A stretch of DNA of 64,000 nt from Solidesulfovibrio magneticus RS-1 (GCF_000010665.1 NC_012796.1:3997501-4061500); one strand, 5' to 3'; positions 47,106 to 55,725 are shown, counted from the first letter of the stretch. Notes: a model not told the origin generated them from the letters alone. Translations and numbers: made by a program.

Positions 47106-49739
47106 CTACTTGCTCATGTTGGGATGGTGGACGTCGCCGTCCATCTCGATGGTGTGGCAGACGTCGCAGCGTTTGCCCGAGGCCACCACCCCGGGCGCGC
47201 CCATATATTGCATAGGCGCTACGTTGTTGAGGTCAAGCCCGTAGTCGTTGACCGCGACATAGGTCGCATGGGGCGGTCCGTGGCAGGCGGCGCAGGGGAT
47301 GTTGCCGGTGTCCTCGGTGCGGTTGCGGAAAAGCCCGGCTGCGTCCTTGGTCCAGGCGTTGAACGCCGAGGCGTCCTTGGCCGGACGGGTGAAATCCTTG
47401 TGGCAGGTCAGGCAATCGGGCAGCTGGGTCCAGGCGGCCCGGGGCTGGACAGCGGCCGAGGTGGCCACCAGCCGGGGGGCCAGGGGGGCCAGCAGCCGCG
47501 CGGCGGCGGCCTTGCCGGCGGCCTTTTCGAAATTTAAAAGCGAGATGGCGTGATCTTCCATGTAGCCATGGCAGCGCGGGCAGCCGATGCCGGCGGCGGC
47601 GTGGTTGTCGCGCTGGGCCTGGGTGACGCCGGTCGGCGCGGTCGGATGGCAGCGGTTGCAGGCCTCCTCGCCAAGACCGGCCATGTAGGAGGCGTGGAAG
47701 CCATGGACGGCGGCGGACAGCGACAGCAGTTCCTTGCGTCCGGCCAACCCGGCGGCATTGGGCCCGGCGTCGGGATGGCAGCCAAAGCAGGCCACGGGAG
47801 CGCCTGAGGCGGCCTGGGCGGCCAGGGTGGTGCCGTTTCGCTTGTCGTGGACGGCCAGGATCGCCTGGGCCGTGGGTTTGGCGACGCCGGAGTCGCCTTC
47901 CTCGCGCCAGTCCCCGCCATGGCAGGTCTTGCAGCCCATTTCCGTGGACACGCCCAGGGGGACCTTGGTTTCGGCCACGGTCGCGCCCGAGGCGTCGGCG
48001 GCCGTCACCGTGAAGACCGGATAGGGGTTCACCTTGCCCGAGGCCTCATAGGGCGAGACCGGGATGCCGGCGGCGGTGAAAAGCTTGCCGGAAACGGCCA
48101 TGGTCCCGTCCGGGGACAGGCCCGTGACCGAGACATTGGGCGCGAGTTCCTTGCCCACAAGCGCCTTGGCGTATTTCCAGAACTCCAGCCGGGCGGCCGG
48201 GTCCTTGGCCCCGTCCGGGGCGGCGTAGCGCACGGTCAGGCCTTCGGTGGCCGCTTCCGGCAGCACGTCGCGCTTGACCACCACGGCTCGCAAGCCATTG
48301 CCCGGCACGGCCAGGGAAAACGAGCCGTCGCAGCCGGCCAGTGCCACCACGCCGAGTTCGCCAACGGCCAGCACCAGGTGGCTGGCCTTTTCCGGGTCAA
48401 AGGCCGGGATGGCCACCTCGGCCGGGGTCACCTCGACCGGCGTTTCCTTGGCCGGGGGCATCTTGTTCACATCCTGGGCGATGTAGGCGGCCAGGGCGGC
48501 CCGCTCGGCCGGGCTGCCGAGAAAGGGCGGCATGTGGGTGAAAAGCTTGCCCTGGCCGGTGAGGTAGGCTTCCAGGCCCACGGCCCCCACGTGGCGGGTG
48601 AACTTGCGGATGTCGCGCACCGGACCGTCGATGCTGTGGCAGCTCAGGCACTCAAGCGTATAGAGGTCCGCTCCGGCGGCCAGCGCGTTGTCCGGGGTTA
48701 CGTCATGAGTCCTGGCCCACTTGGCCCGGGGCAGGATGGGCGCTTCGTAGGGCGCGGCCTGGCTCGGACGGATATCCGTGGCCCACAGCATCCCTTCGAT
48801 GAGCCAGGGCTTGCGGGCGGCCTCGCGCATGGTCTCGAAGGCCCCGACCAGCCCCAGGCCCACCAGCAACAGGCACACGGCCAGCGCCCGACGAAGCGGC
48901 AGCGGCAGCCGGGAAACCAGGGCCAACGAACCCACGGCCACGGCCAGGAGCATGGCCGGCCAGGCGGCCCGGTAGGCGGCCATCTCGCTGGCCCGGCGCA
49001 GGAAGAAGTCGCGCACGGACTCGGGCAGCACGTCCACGTACCACCAGCCGGACACCAGCAGCACCGGCGCGGCGGCCACGGCCCAGCGGCTTGAGGCCCG
49101 CAGCATGGTCTCCCGGGCCTCCTCGTCGCCGATGCCCAGGGCCGTGGCAAAGCCGAACAGTCCGGCCAGCATCAACCCCAAAGCGAAACGCAACACCAAA
49201 GACGGCCAGAAGGTCGGATTGAAAAAGCCGTCCCAGAAGTCGCGGGTGGCTGGCCAGTCGCCCGGGGTGAGCATGAAGCCGATAATGCCGTTAATGGTGA
49301 ACAGCGACAGGAAGGCAAAGGCGAAATAGAGCCAGCCGACCAGCATGTGGCGCTTGGGGTCCAGCCGGTCGTAGCCGTAGTAGTAAATCAGCAGCGCCCC
49401 GATCTCGCCGGCGAAAAAGGCCCATTCGGCCGCCCAGCCCCAGGCGAAGGAACGCACCAAGATAAGCGTGGCCTGGGGGGAGAGCAGCGAGATCGTCAGC
49501 CAAATGCCGACCCCGGACAGGCCGCCGAAGACCATGGTGAGGAGCAGAAAAAAGCGGGTGTGGCGATGCAGGTAGGTGAGAAGCGGCCGCGAGCCGGTCC
49601 GCCGGGCCATGGCCTCGGTGAGGACCAGAAACAGCCCGCCGCCCACGGCGAAATGGGCCACGTACACATGCAACACGGCGATAAGAATGATCCAGAAGCC
49701 GCCGCCGAAGGCTCCGAGTTGCCAGACGGGAAAATCCAT
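47106..49739 (-). CDS. cytochrome bd subunit I-like membrane domain fused to octaheme cytochrome c
   Basis: 877 residues. Residues 1-330 form about eight membrane helices related to CydA: the early LHVYVAHFAVGGGLFLV helix with candidate haem histidines, and WAAEWAFFAGEIGALLIYYYGYDRL, which parallels the CydA glutamate helix, but without a long Q-loop. A class I cytochrome c domain follows with CLSCH at C364 and HMPPF as probable Met ligand. The C-terminal part (C603 to C858) has seven more CxxCH sites: CKTCH, CFGCH, CNRCH, CPRCH, CLTCH, CAACH, CDVCH. I infer a menaquinol-linked complex passing electrons to periplasmic haems rather than an oxidase. It starts three bases after its partner gene's stop. 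Confidence 0.85.
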   Translation of the reverse strand: MDFPVWQLGAFGGGFWIILIAVLHVYVAHFAVGGGLFLVLTEAMARRTGSRPLLTYLHRHTRFFLLLTMVFGGLSGVGIWLTISLLSPQATLILVRSFAWGWAAEWAFFAGEIGALLIYYYGYDRLDPKRHMLVGWLYFAFAFLSLFTINGIIGFMLTPGDWPATRDFWDGFFNPTFWPSLVLRFALGLMLAGLFGFATALGIGDEEARETMLRASSRWAVAAAPVLLVSGWWYVDVLPESVRDFFLRRASEMAAYRAAWPAMLLAVAVGSLALVSRLPLPLRRALAVCLLLVGLGLVGAFETMREAARKPWLIEGMLWATDIRPSQAAPYEAPILPRAKWARTHDVTPDNALAAGADLYTLECLSCHSIDGPVRDIRKFTRHVGAVGLEAYLTGQGKLFTHMPPFLGSPAERAALAAYIAQDVNKMPPAKETPVEVTPAEVAIPAFDPEKASHLVLAVGELGVVALAGCDGSFSLAVPGNGLRAVVVKRDVLPEAATEGLTVRYAAPDGAKDPAARLEFWKYAKALVGKELAPNVSVTGLSPDGTMAVSGKLFTAAGIPVSPYEASGKVNPYPVFTVTAADASGATVAETKVPLGVSTEMGCKTCHGGDWREEGDSGVAKPTAQAILAVHDKRNGTTLAAQAASGAPVACFGCHPDAGPNAAGLAGRKELLSLSAAVHGFHASYMAGLGEEACNRCHPTAPTGVTQAQRDNHAAAGIGCPRCHGYMEDHAISLLNFEKAAGKAAAARLLAPLAPRLVATSAAVQPRAAWTQLPDCLTCHKDFTRPAKDASAFNAWTKDAAGLFRNRTEDTGNIPCAACHGPPHATYVAVNDYGLDLNNVAPMQYMGAPGVVASGKRCDVCHTIEMDGDVHHPNMSK

Positions 49740-49742
49740 GTC

Positions 49743-50783
49743 CTAACCCCTTTTGGCCGTGCGGCGATAAGCGGCCACGGCCCAGACCGAGGCCGCGGCC
49801 ACGACAACCGTGCTTGCGACGAAAAAGACGAACGGTCCAATCTGGAAATCCTTGGGCAAGGTGGCCGGATCGAACTGCGGCGCCAGATAGCCCAACCGCG
49901 CCACCGACCGCACAGTCGCCATGCATACCACGGCCAGGGCCGTGAAAAAGGCCGCCCGGCCGGGCCGGCCCCGAAAGGCGGCCCAAAGCGCCGCCGCCGC
50001 CAGCCCCAGCCCGGCCACGAAGGCCAGGGAACCGCCGGTATGCAGGCCGAAAAACCGTTCTATCACCGGACGCGGCAGGGAAAGCAGATACCACAGCCCG
50101 AGGGGAATCTGGGCCAGGGTCGCGCCGATAAACCAGGCAAGGCCCGTGCGGCTGCGCCCGCCGGCCCCGGCGTCGGCCGCCTTGCGCGAAAAAAGCGCCA
50201 CATAAAGCCCGCCCACGGCCAGGGAGGCGGCCAGGAAATGCAGCCAGCGCGGCAGGAAGGTGGGGTCGGACAGCGCCGTCACCAGGCCGGCCGGGGCAGA
50301 GAAATAGCCCGTCCACAAGTCCGGCCGCACGGCCAGGGTCGAGACGTTGACCAAAATGAGGCTGGCCCCCAGCAGCAACACGGCCGAGGCGGCCGACAAC
50401 AGCCCCGCCCCCGGCGCGCCGGCCCGGGGCTGGTACACGTAAAGCAGGGCGTAGGCGATCATGACGACCATAAAAAGCGACAGCCAGGGCACGGCCGAGA
50501 CAATGGCGGCGGTATAGAGGTATTGGCCGTAGAGCACCGAGGCAAAAAGCAAGGGCGGCACGGCCAGATTGACGCCGATGGCCACCGCCGACGGCAGGCG
50601 TTTGGCCAGCCCCACGGCCGTCTCGCGGCCGGCCCCGGGGGCGAAAAGCGTCAACAGCGTGCCGCCCAGGGCCACGTTGATCACCAGGATATGCGCGGCG
50701 AAGGTGAGCACGAGCAACGCCTCGACAAGGCCCCACGGGCCAGGGATGGCCTCGCCCGGGGCCAGGGTCATGACTGGGGACAT
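49743..50783 (-). CDS. multi-pass membrane partner of the bd-like octaheme cytochrome
   Basis: 346 residues from ATG 50783 (after GGGAGAG); the longer frame to 50912 covers promoter sequence. About nine hydrophobic helices. The first, LVEALLVLTFAAHILVINVALGG, resembles the first helix of the downstream protein and of CydA-like subunits (histidine followed by a VNxALGG turn), so the two may be distant paralogues forming a heterodimer. No CxxCH motifs. The charged C-terminus (AYRRTAKRG) is probably cytoplasmic. It is the first gene of the operon, with the octaheme gene only three bases downstream. I do not recognise a named family. Confidence 0.7.
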   Translation of the reverse strand: MSPVMTLAPGEAIPGPWGLVEALLVLTFAAHILVINVALGGTLLTLFAPGAGRETAVGLAKRLPSAVAIGVNLAVPPLLFASVLYGQYLYTAAIVSAVPWLSLFMVVMIAYALLYVYQPRAGAPGAGLLSAASAVLLLGASLILVNVSTLAVRPDLWTGYFSAPAGLVTALSDPTFLPRWLHFLAASLAVGGLYVALFSRKAADAGAGGRSRTGLAWFIGATLAQIPLGLWYLLSLPRPVIERFFGLHTGGSLAFVAGLGLAAAALWAAFRGRPGRAAFFTALAVVCMATVRSVARLGYLAPQFDPATLPKDFQIGPFVFFVASTVVVAAASVWAVAAYRRTAKRG

Positions 50784-51258
50784 AGGAAACGTCTCTCCCT
50801 TCCCGGCCGCGAGGGCACGGAAGCTTTCGCAGGCCTTGCGGCGGCCTATTCTGCGGATTTCCCCCTTTCTATACGAAAATATGGGAGCCATCACAACGAA
50901 AAAGGCTCGCAAACGGACTCCGCGCCAAGGTGGAGACCCGGCCGCCTCACGCGGCCGGCCAGCGACATGGGCATTGGCCGCGACAGCGGCCCCGGACGTT
51001 TCACCCGTTCCAGCCAGCCCCGGCCGACGGCCCAGCCCCCTGCCCCGCCCCTCGACGCGCCGGCCGCGCCGTGCTAGGGCCAGCGCAAAAAAGGGGAGTG
51101 CCTACCCTGGTTTTTCCCTTTTCCCGCCCGGCCCTTTGCCCTTGGACGGTCCAAGGCCATTTCCCCTTTAACCGGGCGGGTTTTTGCGCCAGCAAACGGG
51201 AGCCTTCCCGTCACCATAGGCGGCAGGCCGCGTGCCCGCCCCAAAGGACGCGACACCC
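50784..51258. other. intergenic region between bd-like operon and the menG operon
   Basis: 475 bases without a gene. Divergent promoters should lie here. At 51123-51185 CCCGCCCGG and CCGGGCGGG enclose an inner CTTGGA-cgg-TCCAAG hairpin and are followed by TTTTTG, resembling a terminator or attenuator on the plus strand. At 51246-51256 GGACGCGACAC matches the right end of the MITE-like family and abuts the next start codon; no matching left end is seen. Confidence 0.5.
51123..51185 (+). terminator. possible leader terminator/attenuator before the menG operon
   Basis: A 9-bp outer stem CCCGCCCGG (51123-51131) with CCGGGCGGG (51172-51180), an inner 6-bp hairpin, and TTTTTG at the end. It lies 75 bases before the next start, in the leader of the downstream genes. 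Confidence 0.5.
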
Positions 51259-51468
51259 ATGGAAAAACGCGAGAACATGGCCCTGCAAGTGACCAAGGAA
51301 ATCGTGGTCAAGTTCGTCGAGACCGGCCGCATCTCGCCCGGCAACTTCACCGAACACTTCGGCCCCATCTACGAAGAGGTGCTGCGGGTCATCAGCCGCA
51401 ACGAAACGGCCGGGGAGACGCGCGAAAAAGTGCGGGTCATCGCCAAAGGCGGACAGGACAATGGCTGA
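51259..51468 (+). CDS. conserved small protein of 69 residues upstream of menG
   Basis: ATG 51259 after AAAGGA. The product MEKRENMALQVTKEIVVKFV and GRISPGNFTEHFGPIYEEVLRVI is acidic and helical with no cysteines. The VTKEIVVKFVETGRISPGNF segment faintly resembles the helical N-terminus of MucR/Ros regulators but the zinc finger is missing, so no function is claimed. Its last eight bases overlap the start of menG, which implies translational coupling. Confidence 0.7.
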   Translation: MEKRENMALQVTKEIVVKFVETGRISPGNFTEHFGPIYEEVLRVISRNETAGETREKVRVIAKGGQDNG

Positions 51469-52177
51469 GTTGCCCGTTCCCGGGGACAACCGCCGGGTGG
51501 CCGGCATGTTCGGCCGGGTGGCCGGCCGCTACGACCTGCTCAACCACCTGCTCTCGGCGGGGTTGGACATCGCCTGGCGTCGGGCCATGGTGCGGGCGCT
51601 TCTGGCCCCGGGACTGCCGCCCGGCCCCATCCTTGATCTGGCCGCCGGGACGCTGGACGTCTCCATCGCCATCGCCCGCCGCAGCGACCGGCCCATCCTG
51701 GCCGCCGACGTCTGCGAACCCATGCTGCGGGCGGGCCTGGGCAAGCTCGACACAGCCCTTGGCCGCCGCATCCACCCCACCGTGGCCGACGGCCGCGTGC
51801 TGCCGCTGCCCGACGCCTCGGTGGCCGGGGCCACCATCGCCTTTGGCATCCGCAACATCCGCCCGCGCCCCGAGGCTCTGGCCGAACTGGCCCGGGTCAT
51901 CCGACCCGGCGGCCGGCTGGCCATCCTCGAATTCGGCACCGGCAAACGCCGCATGTGGGGGGGACTCTACAACTTCTACCTGCGCAACATCCTGCCGCGC
52001 ATCGGCAAACTCATCTCCGGCGACGACGAAGCCTACCGCTACCTGGCCGCCACCATCAGCGAATTTCCCGAGGAATCCGTGCTGGCCGAAGAAATGCGCC
52101 AGGCCGGCTTCGCCTCCGTGGACTACCGCGCCATGGCCGGCGGTATCGTGTTTTTACATGCGGGAGTGAAAAAATAA
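51461..52177 (+). CDS. menG: MenG/UbiE demethylmenaquinone methyltransferase
   Basis: 238 residues, class I SAM methyltransferase. It opens VAGMFGRVAGRYDLLNHLLSAGLDIAWRR, the UbiE signature, then LDLAAGTLDVSIAIA (SAM loop), the post-loop ADGRVLPLPDASVAGATIAFGIRNIRPRPEALAELARVIRPGG region and GGIVFLHAGVKK at the end. It C-methylates demethylmenaquinone, the last step to menaquinone. Genes for the futalosine route (mqnB, mqnD) and the side-chain synthase lie 2-4 kb downstream, consistent with a menaquinone role rather than ubiquinone. A palindromic repeat follows the stop. Confidence 0.9.
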   Translation: MAELPVPGDNRRVAGMFGRVAGRYDLLNHLLSAGLDIAWRRAMVRALLAPGLPPGPILDLAAGTLDVSIAIARRSDRPILAADVCEPMLRAGLGKLDTALGRRIHPTVADGRVLPLPDASVAGATIAFGIRNIRPRPEALAELARVIRPGGRLAILEFGTGKRRMWGGLYNFYLRNILPRIGKLISGDDEAYRYLAATISEFPEESVLAEEMRQAGFASVDYRAMAGGIVFLHAGVKK

Positions 52178-52179
52178 GA

Positions 52180-52200
52180 ATGCCTCCGGCGGCCAGGGCA
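52180..52200 (+). repeat. partial 3' palindromic repeat, copy 9, after menG
   Basis: ATGCCTCCGGCGGCCAGGG, then unrelated sequence; only the first half of the repeat is present. It follows the menG stop in sense orientation and faces copy 10. Confidence 0.75.
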
Positions 52201-52226
52201 GAAACAGCGCGCGCCGCAAAAGCGAT

Positions 52227-52267
52227 GGGGGGTCCGGGGGCCTCAGGCCCCCGGCCGCCGGAGGCAT
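52227..52267 (-). repeat. GC-rich 3' palindromic repeat, copy 10, after the DUF2065 gene
   Basis: A full 41-base copy on the minus strand, with an AGAAGAGGGAAG-type purine leader, placed 20 bases after the DUF2065 stop in its sense orientation. With copy 9 it fills the convergent gap. Confidence 0.88.
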
Positions 52268-52286
52268 CTTCCCTCTTCTCTCTTTT

Positions 52287-52493
52287 CTATCCACCCGTTC
52301 CACGCAAAAAAAACAACAGCGCCAGGCCGGACAGGATGGCGGTGAAGCCCAGTCCCCGCAGTTCGGATGGTTTGCGTTCGGACAGGGCGCGCAGCACGGT
52401 GGGCATTTTTTCGGCGGCCAGGAAATACGGCAGCCCTTCCAGGATGAAGGCGAGGCCTAGGCCGGTGAGGAAGAGTTTCCAGTCGAATTCCAT
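52287..52493 (-). CDS. DUF2065 (YjeT-like) small membrane protein
   Basis: 68 residues with two membrane helices: FLTGLGLAFILEGLPYFLA and GLGFTAILSGLALLFFLRG. The FILEGLPYF motif and overall length match DUF2065, a conserved inner-membrane family of unknown function that in other bacteria lies beside hflC. Here it is isolated between menG and the nucleotide-sugar dehydrogenase. ATG at 52493. Confidence 0.85.
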   Translation of the reverse strand: MEFDWKLFLTGLGLAFILEGLPYFLAAEKMPTVLRALSERKPSELRGLGFTAILSGLALLFFLRGTGG

Positions 52494-52610
52494 CCGCCAA
52501 AGCTACGTTTTCGGCCGCGACATGTAAAGCCGTGCGTCTTGCCGGCTCCGGCGCTTTGCGCTATCGCGGCATCTGGCCCGTTGGGCCTTCCCTAAAAAGG
52601 AGCAACCCCA

Positions 52611-53924
52611 TTGATCAGTTTTGAGGATATTCGCGCCAAAAAGGCCCCGGTGGCCGTTATCGGCCTCGGGTATGTCGGCCTGCCCCTGGCCGTGGCCCTG
52701 GCCCGCCATTTCGACGTGGTCGGTTTCGACGTCAAGGCCGCCCGGGTGGCCGAACTGCAGGCCGGCCGGGACAGCACGCTGGAAGTCTCGCCCGAGGAGA
52801 TGGCCGAGGTCAGCCTGCGCTATACCTGCGATCCGGCCGATCTGACCGCCTGCAAGGTCTTCATCGTGGCCGTGCCCACGCCCATTAACGCCAACCGCGT
52901 GCCCGACCTCGGCCCGCTGGTCGGCGCGTCGCGGCTTTTGGGCCAGCACATCGGCGAAGGATCGGTGGTGGTCTACGAGTCCACGGTCTACCCGGGACTG
53001 ACCGAGGAAGTCTGCGTGCCGCTTTTGGAAAAAGGTTCGGGCCTGTCCTGCGGCAAGGACTTTTTCGTGGGCTATTCGCCTGAGCGCATCAATCCCGGCG
53101 ATAAGGTCCATACGCTTTCCACCGTGGTCAAGGTCGTGGCCGGCCAGACCCCGGAAGTGACCGATCTGCTGGCCGACCTGTACGGCTCGGTGGTCACGGC
53201 CGGCATCCACAAGGCCCCGTCCATCAAGGTGGCCGAGGCGGCCAAGGTCATCGAGAATACTCAGCGCGACATCAACATCGCGCTGATGAACGAGCTGTCG
53301 CTTATTTGCGAGCGCCTGGACATCGACACCGTCGACGTGCTTCGCGCCGCTGAAACGAAATGGAACTTCCTGCCGTTTCGCCCGGGGCTTGTGGGCGGCC
53401 ACTGCATCGGCGTCGACCCCTACTATCTGCTCTACAAGGCCCAGAGCCTCAATCTGCATCCCCAGGTGATCCCGGCCGGCCGGCGCATCAACGACTCCAT
53501 GGGCAAACATATCGCCGAAGTCGCCATCAAGATGCTCATCCGCTCCGAGTGCCGGGCCAGCTGCGCCCGCATCGGCGTGCTGGGACTCACCTTCAAGGAA
53601 AACGTGCCGGATCTGCGCAACACCAAGGTCGTGGACATCATCCGCGAGCTGGGCGATTTCCGCATGCACGTCCTGGTCCACGACCCCATGGCCTCCTCCG
53701 AGGAAGCCCTGGAGGAATACGGCCTGCCCCTGGTCGGCCAGGAAGAGCTGCGCGACCTTGACGCGCTGATTATCGCCGTCAACCACGACGCCTTCAAGGC
53801 GTTGTCCCTGGAAGAGCTGGCCACTTGGTTTCGGCCCACGGCCACGCCCATCCTCATCGACGTCAAGGGCATCCACGAACGCGCCGCGTCCGAGGCGGCC
53901 GGCTTCCGCTACTGGCGGCTGTAG
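52611..53924 (+). CDS. UDP-glucose/GDP-mannose dehydrogenase family protein (TviB/WbpO-like)
   Basis: 437 residues with a TTG start at 52611 (after AAAAGGAGC; no ATG alternative nearby). N-terminal Rossmann fold VAVIGLGYVGLPLAVALA, then the central domain with a VAEAAKVIENTQRDINIAL helix, catalytic C265 in LVGGHCIGVDPYYLLYK, and a C-terminal NAD fold (GVLGLTFKENVPDLRNTK). These enzymes oxidise C6 of UDP-GlcNAc, UDP-GalNAc or similar to uronic acids for capsule or O-antigen; by motif it is nearest TviB/WbpO. No polysaccharide genes adjoin it. It lies between menG and mqnB with no shared pathway. Confidence 0.9.
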   Translation: MISFEDIRAKKAPVAVIGLGYVGLPLAVALARHFDVVGFDVKAARVAELQAGRDSTLEVSPEEMAEVSLRYTCDPADLTACKVFIVAVPTPINANRVPDLGPLVGASRLLGQHIGEGSVVVYESTVYPGLTEEVCVPLLEKGSGLSCGKDFFVGYSPERINPGDKVHTLSTVVKVVAGQTPEVTDLLADLYGSVVTAGIHKAPSIKVAEAAKVIENTQRDINIALMNELSLICERLDIDTVDVLRAAETKWNFLPFRPGLVGGHCIGVDPYYLLYKAQSLNLHPQVIPAGRRINDSMGKHIAEVAIKMLIRSECRASCARIGVLGLTFKENVPDLRNTKVVDIIRELGDFRMHVLVHDPMASSEEALEEYGLPLVGQEELRDLDALIIAVNHDAFKALSLEELATWFRPTATPILIDVKGIHERAASEAAGFRYWRL

Positions 53925-53929
53925 GCCCC

Positions 53930-54727
53930 ATGCCCCAATCCGTTTCGCCCCTCGGTCAGCCCTGCGCCCCGGCCCCTGGCCGGGACCGCCAAGGCGGTCC
54001 GGGGGGCGTCTCCCGTTTCCGGGCCGCCCCGGTGCTCCTGGCCCTGGCCACGGCCAAGGAATACCGCGCCGCGCTGTCGCCCCTGGGCGCGCCCGCCCCG
54101 CCGTCGCCCGGCCGCGCCGCCCCCTGGCGTCGCGGCGGCAGGGATTTTCTCGTGCTGGTCACGGGCGTGGGGCCGGTGGCCGCGGCCATGGCCGTGGGCC
54201 GGGCCATTGGCGAAGCCCGGGGCGAGCTGGCCGGGGTGGCCAACCTCGGCATCTGCGGCAGCTTTGACCTGGCCGCCGCCCCCCTGGGGGCCGTGACGGC
54301 GACAAACGCCGCCATCTTTCCCGAATACGGCCTGCGCGGCGACAACGGGGTCGAGGCCCGGGGCATCGCCTTTCCCCAGGCCGTCATCGACGGCTGCGAC
54401 GTGTACGACCGCCTGGACCTCGACCCGGCCGGGGCTGCCACGGCCATGGGCCTGACCCTGCCGGCCGGCGCCGTGGCCGGGGCCTGCCTCACCGTGGCCG
54501 GGGTCACGGCCTCGGCGGCCCGAGAGGCGGCCCTGCGCGCCGCCTACGCCCCGCTTACCGAGGCCATGGAAGGCTTTGGCGCGGCCCTGGCAGCCGTTTG
54601 CGCCGGCCTGCCCTTTCTGGAGCTGCGAAGCGTGTCCAACCGCGTGGGCGCGCGCCCGCCAGACAGCTGGGACCTGCCCGGAGCCTTCGCCGCCCTGGGC
54701 CGGGCCGTTGCCATCCTCCTTGGCTAG
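53930..54727 (+). CDS. mqnB: futalosine hydrolase MqnB
   Basis: 265 residues from ATG 53930; an upstream frame is shadow. A nucleosidase-type fold: LLALATAKEYRAAL, VTGVGPVAAAMAVGRAIGEA, NLGICGSFDLAAAPLGAV, AIFPEYGLRG and LELRSVSNRVGARPPDSWDL. The VSNRVG with nearby acidic residues is typical of the purine nucleosidase family and of MqnB. It cleaves futalosine to dehypoxanthine futalosine in menaquinone synthesis. The first 35 residues are a Pro/Gly-rich extension. The stop TAG is immediately followed by the end of a MITE-like element and then mqnD. Confidence 0.85.
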   Translation: MPQSVSPLGQPCAPAPGRDRQGGPGGVSRFRAAPVLLALATAKEYRAALSPLGAPAPPSPGRAAPWRRGGRDFLVLVTGVGPVAAAMAVGRAIGEARGELAGVANLGICGSFDLAAAPLGAVTATNAAIFPEYGLRGDNGVEARGIAFPQAVIDGCDVYDRLDLDPAGAATAMGLTLPAGAVAGACLTVAGVTASAAREAALRAAYAPLTEAMEGFGAALAAVCAGLPFLELRSVSNRVGARPPDSWDLPGAFAALGRAVAILLG

Positions 54728-54827
54728 TGTCGCGTCCATGAAAAGCGCTTGCGGCCTTTCTCGGGCAACAGACGAAAACCAGTAATTTTTCATAAAAGAT
54801 ACTGTCGTATTTTTTACGGGACGCACC
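54728..54827 (-). mobile_element. MITE-like element, copy 3 (inverted), between mqnB and mqnD
   Basis: TGTCGCGTCC at 54728-54737 follows the mqnB TAG with no gap; the other end is GGGACGC near 54818-54824. On the minus strand the interior carries the AAAAAATACGACAGTATC hairpin of the family, so this copy is inverted relative to the others. It ends about 11 bases before the mqnD start. Confidence 0.75.
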
Positions 54828-54838
54828 GCGAGGCCGCC

Positions 54839-55654
54839 ATGGACGCCGTCAGTTTCGCCATTTCCCCCTGCCCCAACGACGTGGTCATATTCGGGGCCGT
54901 CATCCTCGGCCGGGCCGGGCTGCCCGACCGCCGGGCGACCTTTGCCTTCGAGGACGTGGAGACTTTAAACGAGGCCGCCCTGGCCGGAACCTACGACGTG
55001 GTCAAGGTCTCGGCGGCCATGGCCGCGCCCCTGGCCGGGGACTACGCCGTGCTGTCCTCGGGCGGGGCCTTCGGCTTCGGGGCCGGCCCCAAGCTCGTCA
55101 CGGCCAAGGGCTTTGCCGGCCGGCCCAGGACCGTGGCCGTGCCCGGACTGCGCACCACCGCCGCCACGCTTTTGCGGGCAGCCCTGGCCGAGGACCGGCC
55201 CGGGCTGCCCGTGCCCGACGCCGCTTTCCTGCCGGTGCGCTACGACGGCATTGTCGAGGCCGTGGCCTCGGGCCGGGCCGAGGCCGGACTGCTTATCCAC
55301 GAAACCGCCCTGGCCGCCGCCGGCCACGGCCTTGCCGTCACCCTGGACCTCGGCGTTTGGTGGCAGGGGCAAATGCCCGACGTGCCGGTGCCCTTGGGCG
55401 TCATCCTGGCCAGAAAATCCTTGGGACACGAGCGCATCGCGGCCCTGGGCGCGCTTCTTCGCCAAAGCCTGATCACGGCCCGGGAGGAACCGGGCCTGGT
55501 CGCGCCCTTGGTGCGACTTTTCGCCCGGGAAATCGACCAGCAGGTCATCGACGCCCATATCAAGGCCTATGTGGGCGAACTCAGCCTGGACATGGGCGAG
55601 CTTGGCCGGGCCGCCCTGGCCCGATTGGCCGGGCTGGCCGAAGCGGGCAAATAG
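54839..55654 (+). CDS. mqnD: 1,4-dihydroxy-6-naphthoate synthase MqnD
   Basis: 271 residues from ATG 54839; the longer open frame starts inside the MITE. It opens with VSFAISPCPNDVVIFGAV, the MqnD hallmark, then VKVSAAMAAPLAGDYAVL, SGGAFGFGAGPKLV and VPLGVILARKSLG. It converts cyclic dehypoxanthine futalosine to 1,4-dihydroxy-6-naphthoate. Together with mqnB upstream and a polyprenyl synthase downstream it forms part of the futalosine menaquinone route; mqnA and mqnC are outside the window. A GAGG ribosome binding site lies in the few bases between the repeat end and the start. Confidence 0.9.
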   Translation: MDAVSFAISPCPNDVVIFGAVILGRAGLPDRRATFAFEDVETLNEAALAGTYDVVKVSAAMAAPLAGDYAVLSSGGAFGFGAGPKLVTAKGFAGRPRTVAVPGLRTTAATLLRAALAEDRPGLPVPDAAFLPVRYDGIVEAVASGRAEAGLLIHETALAAAGHGLAVTLDLGVWWQGQMPDVPVPLGVILARKSLGHERIAALGALLRQSLITAREEPGLVAPLVRLFAREIDQQVIDAHIKAYVGELSLDMGELGRAALARLAGLAEAGK

Positions 55655-55725
55655 GGCGTCGCGACGCCATTTCCCGGCCGTGACCCCCTTGCCAGCCCCG
55701 GAGGATTGCTGATAAAGCCCGGCGG

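Noticed and set aside
51100-51258. Riboswitch in the leader before the menG operon
   Set aside because: The hairpins do not match conserved cores I can recall for cobalamin, SAM, ZTP, fluoride, c-di-GMP or molybdenum cofactor riboswitches; kept only as a possible terminator/attenuator.
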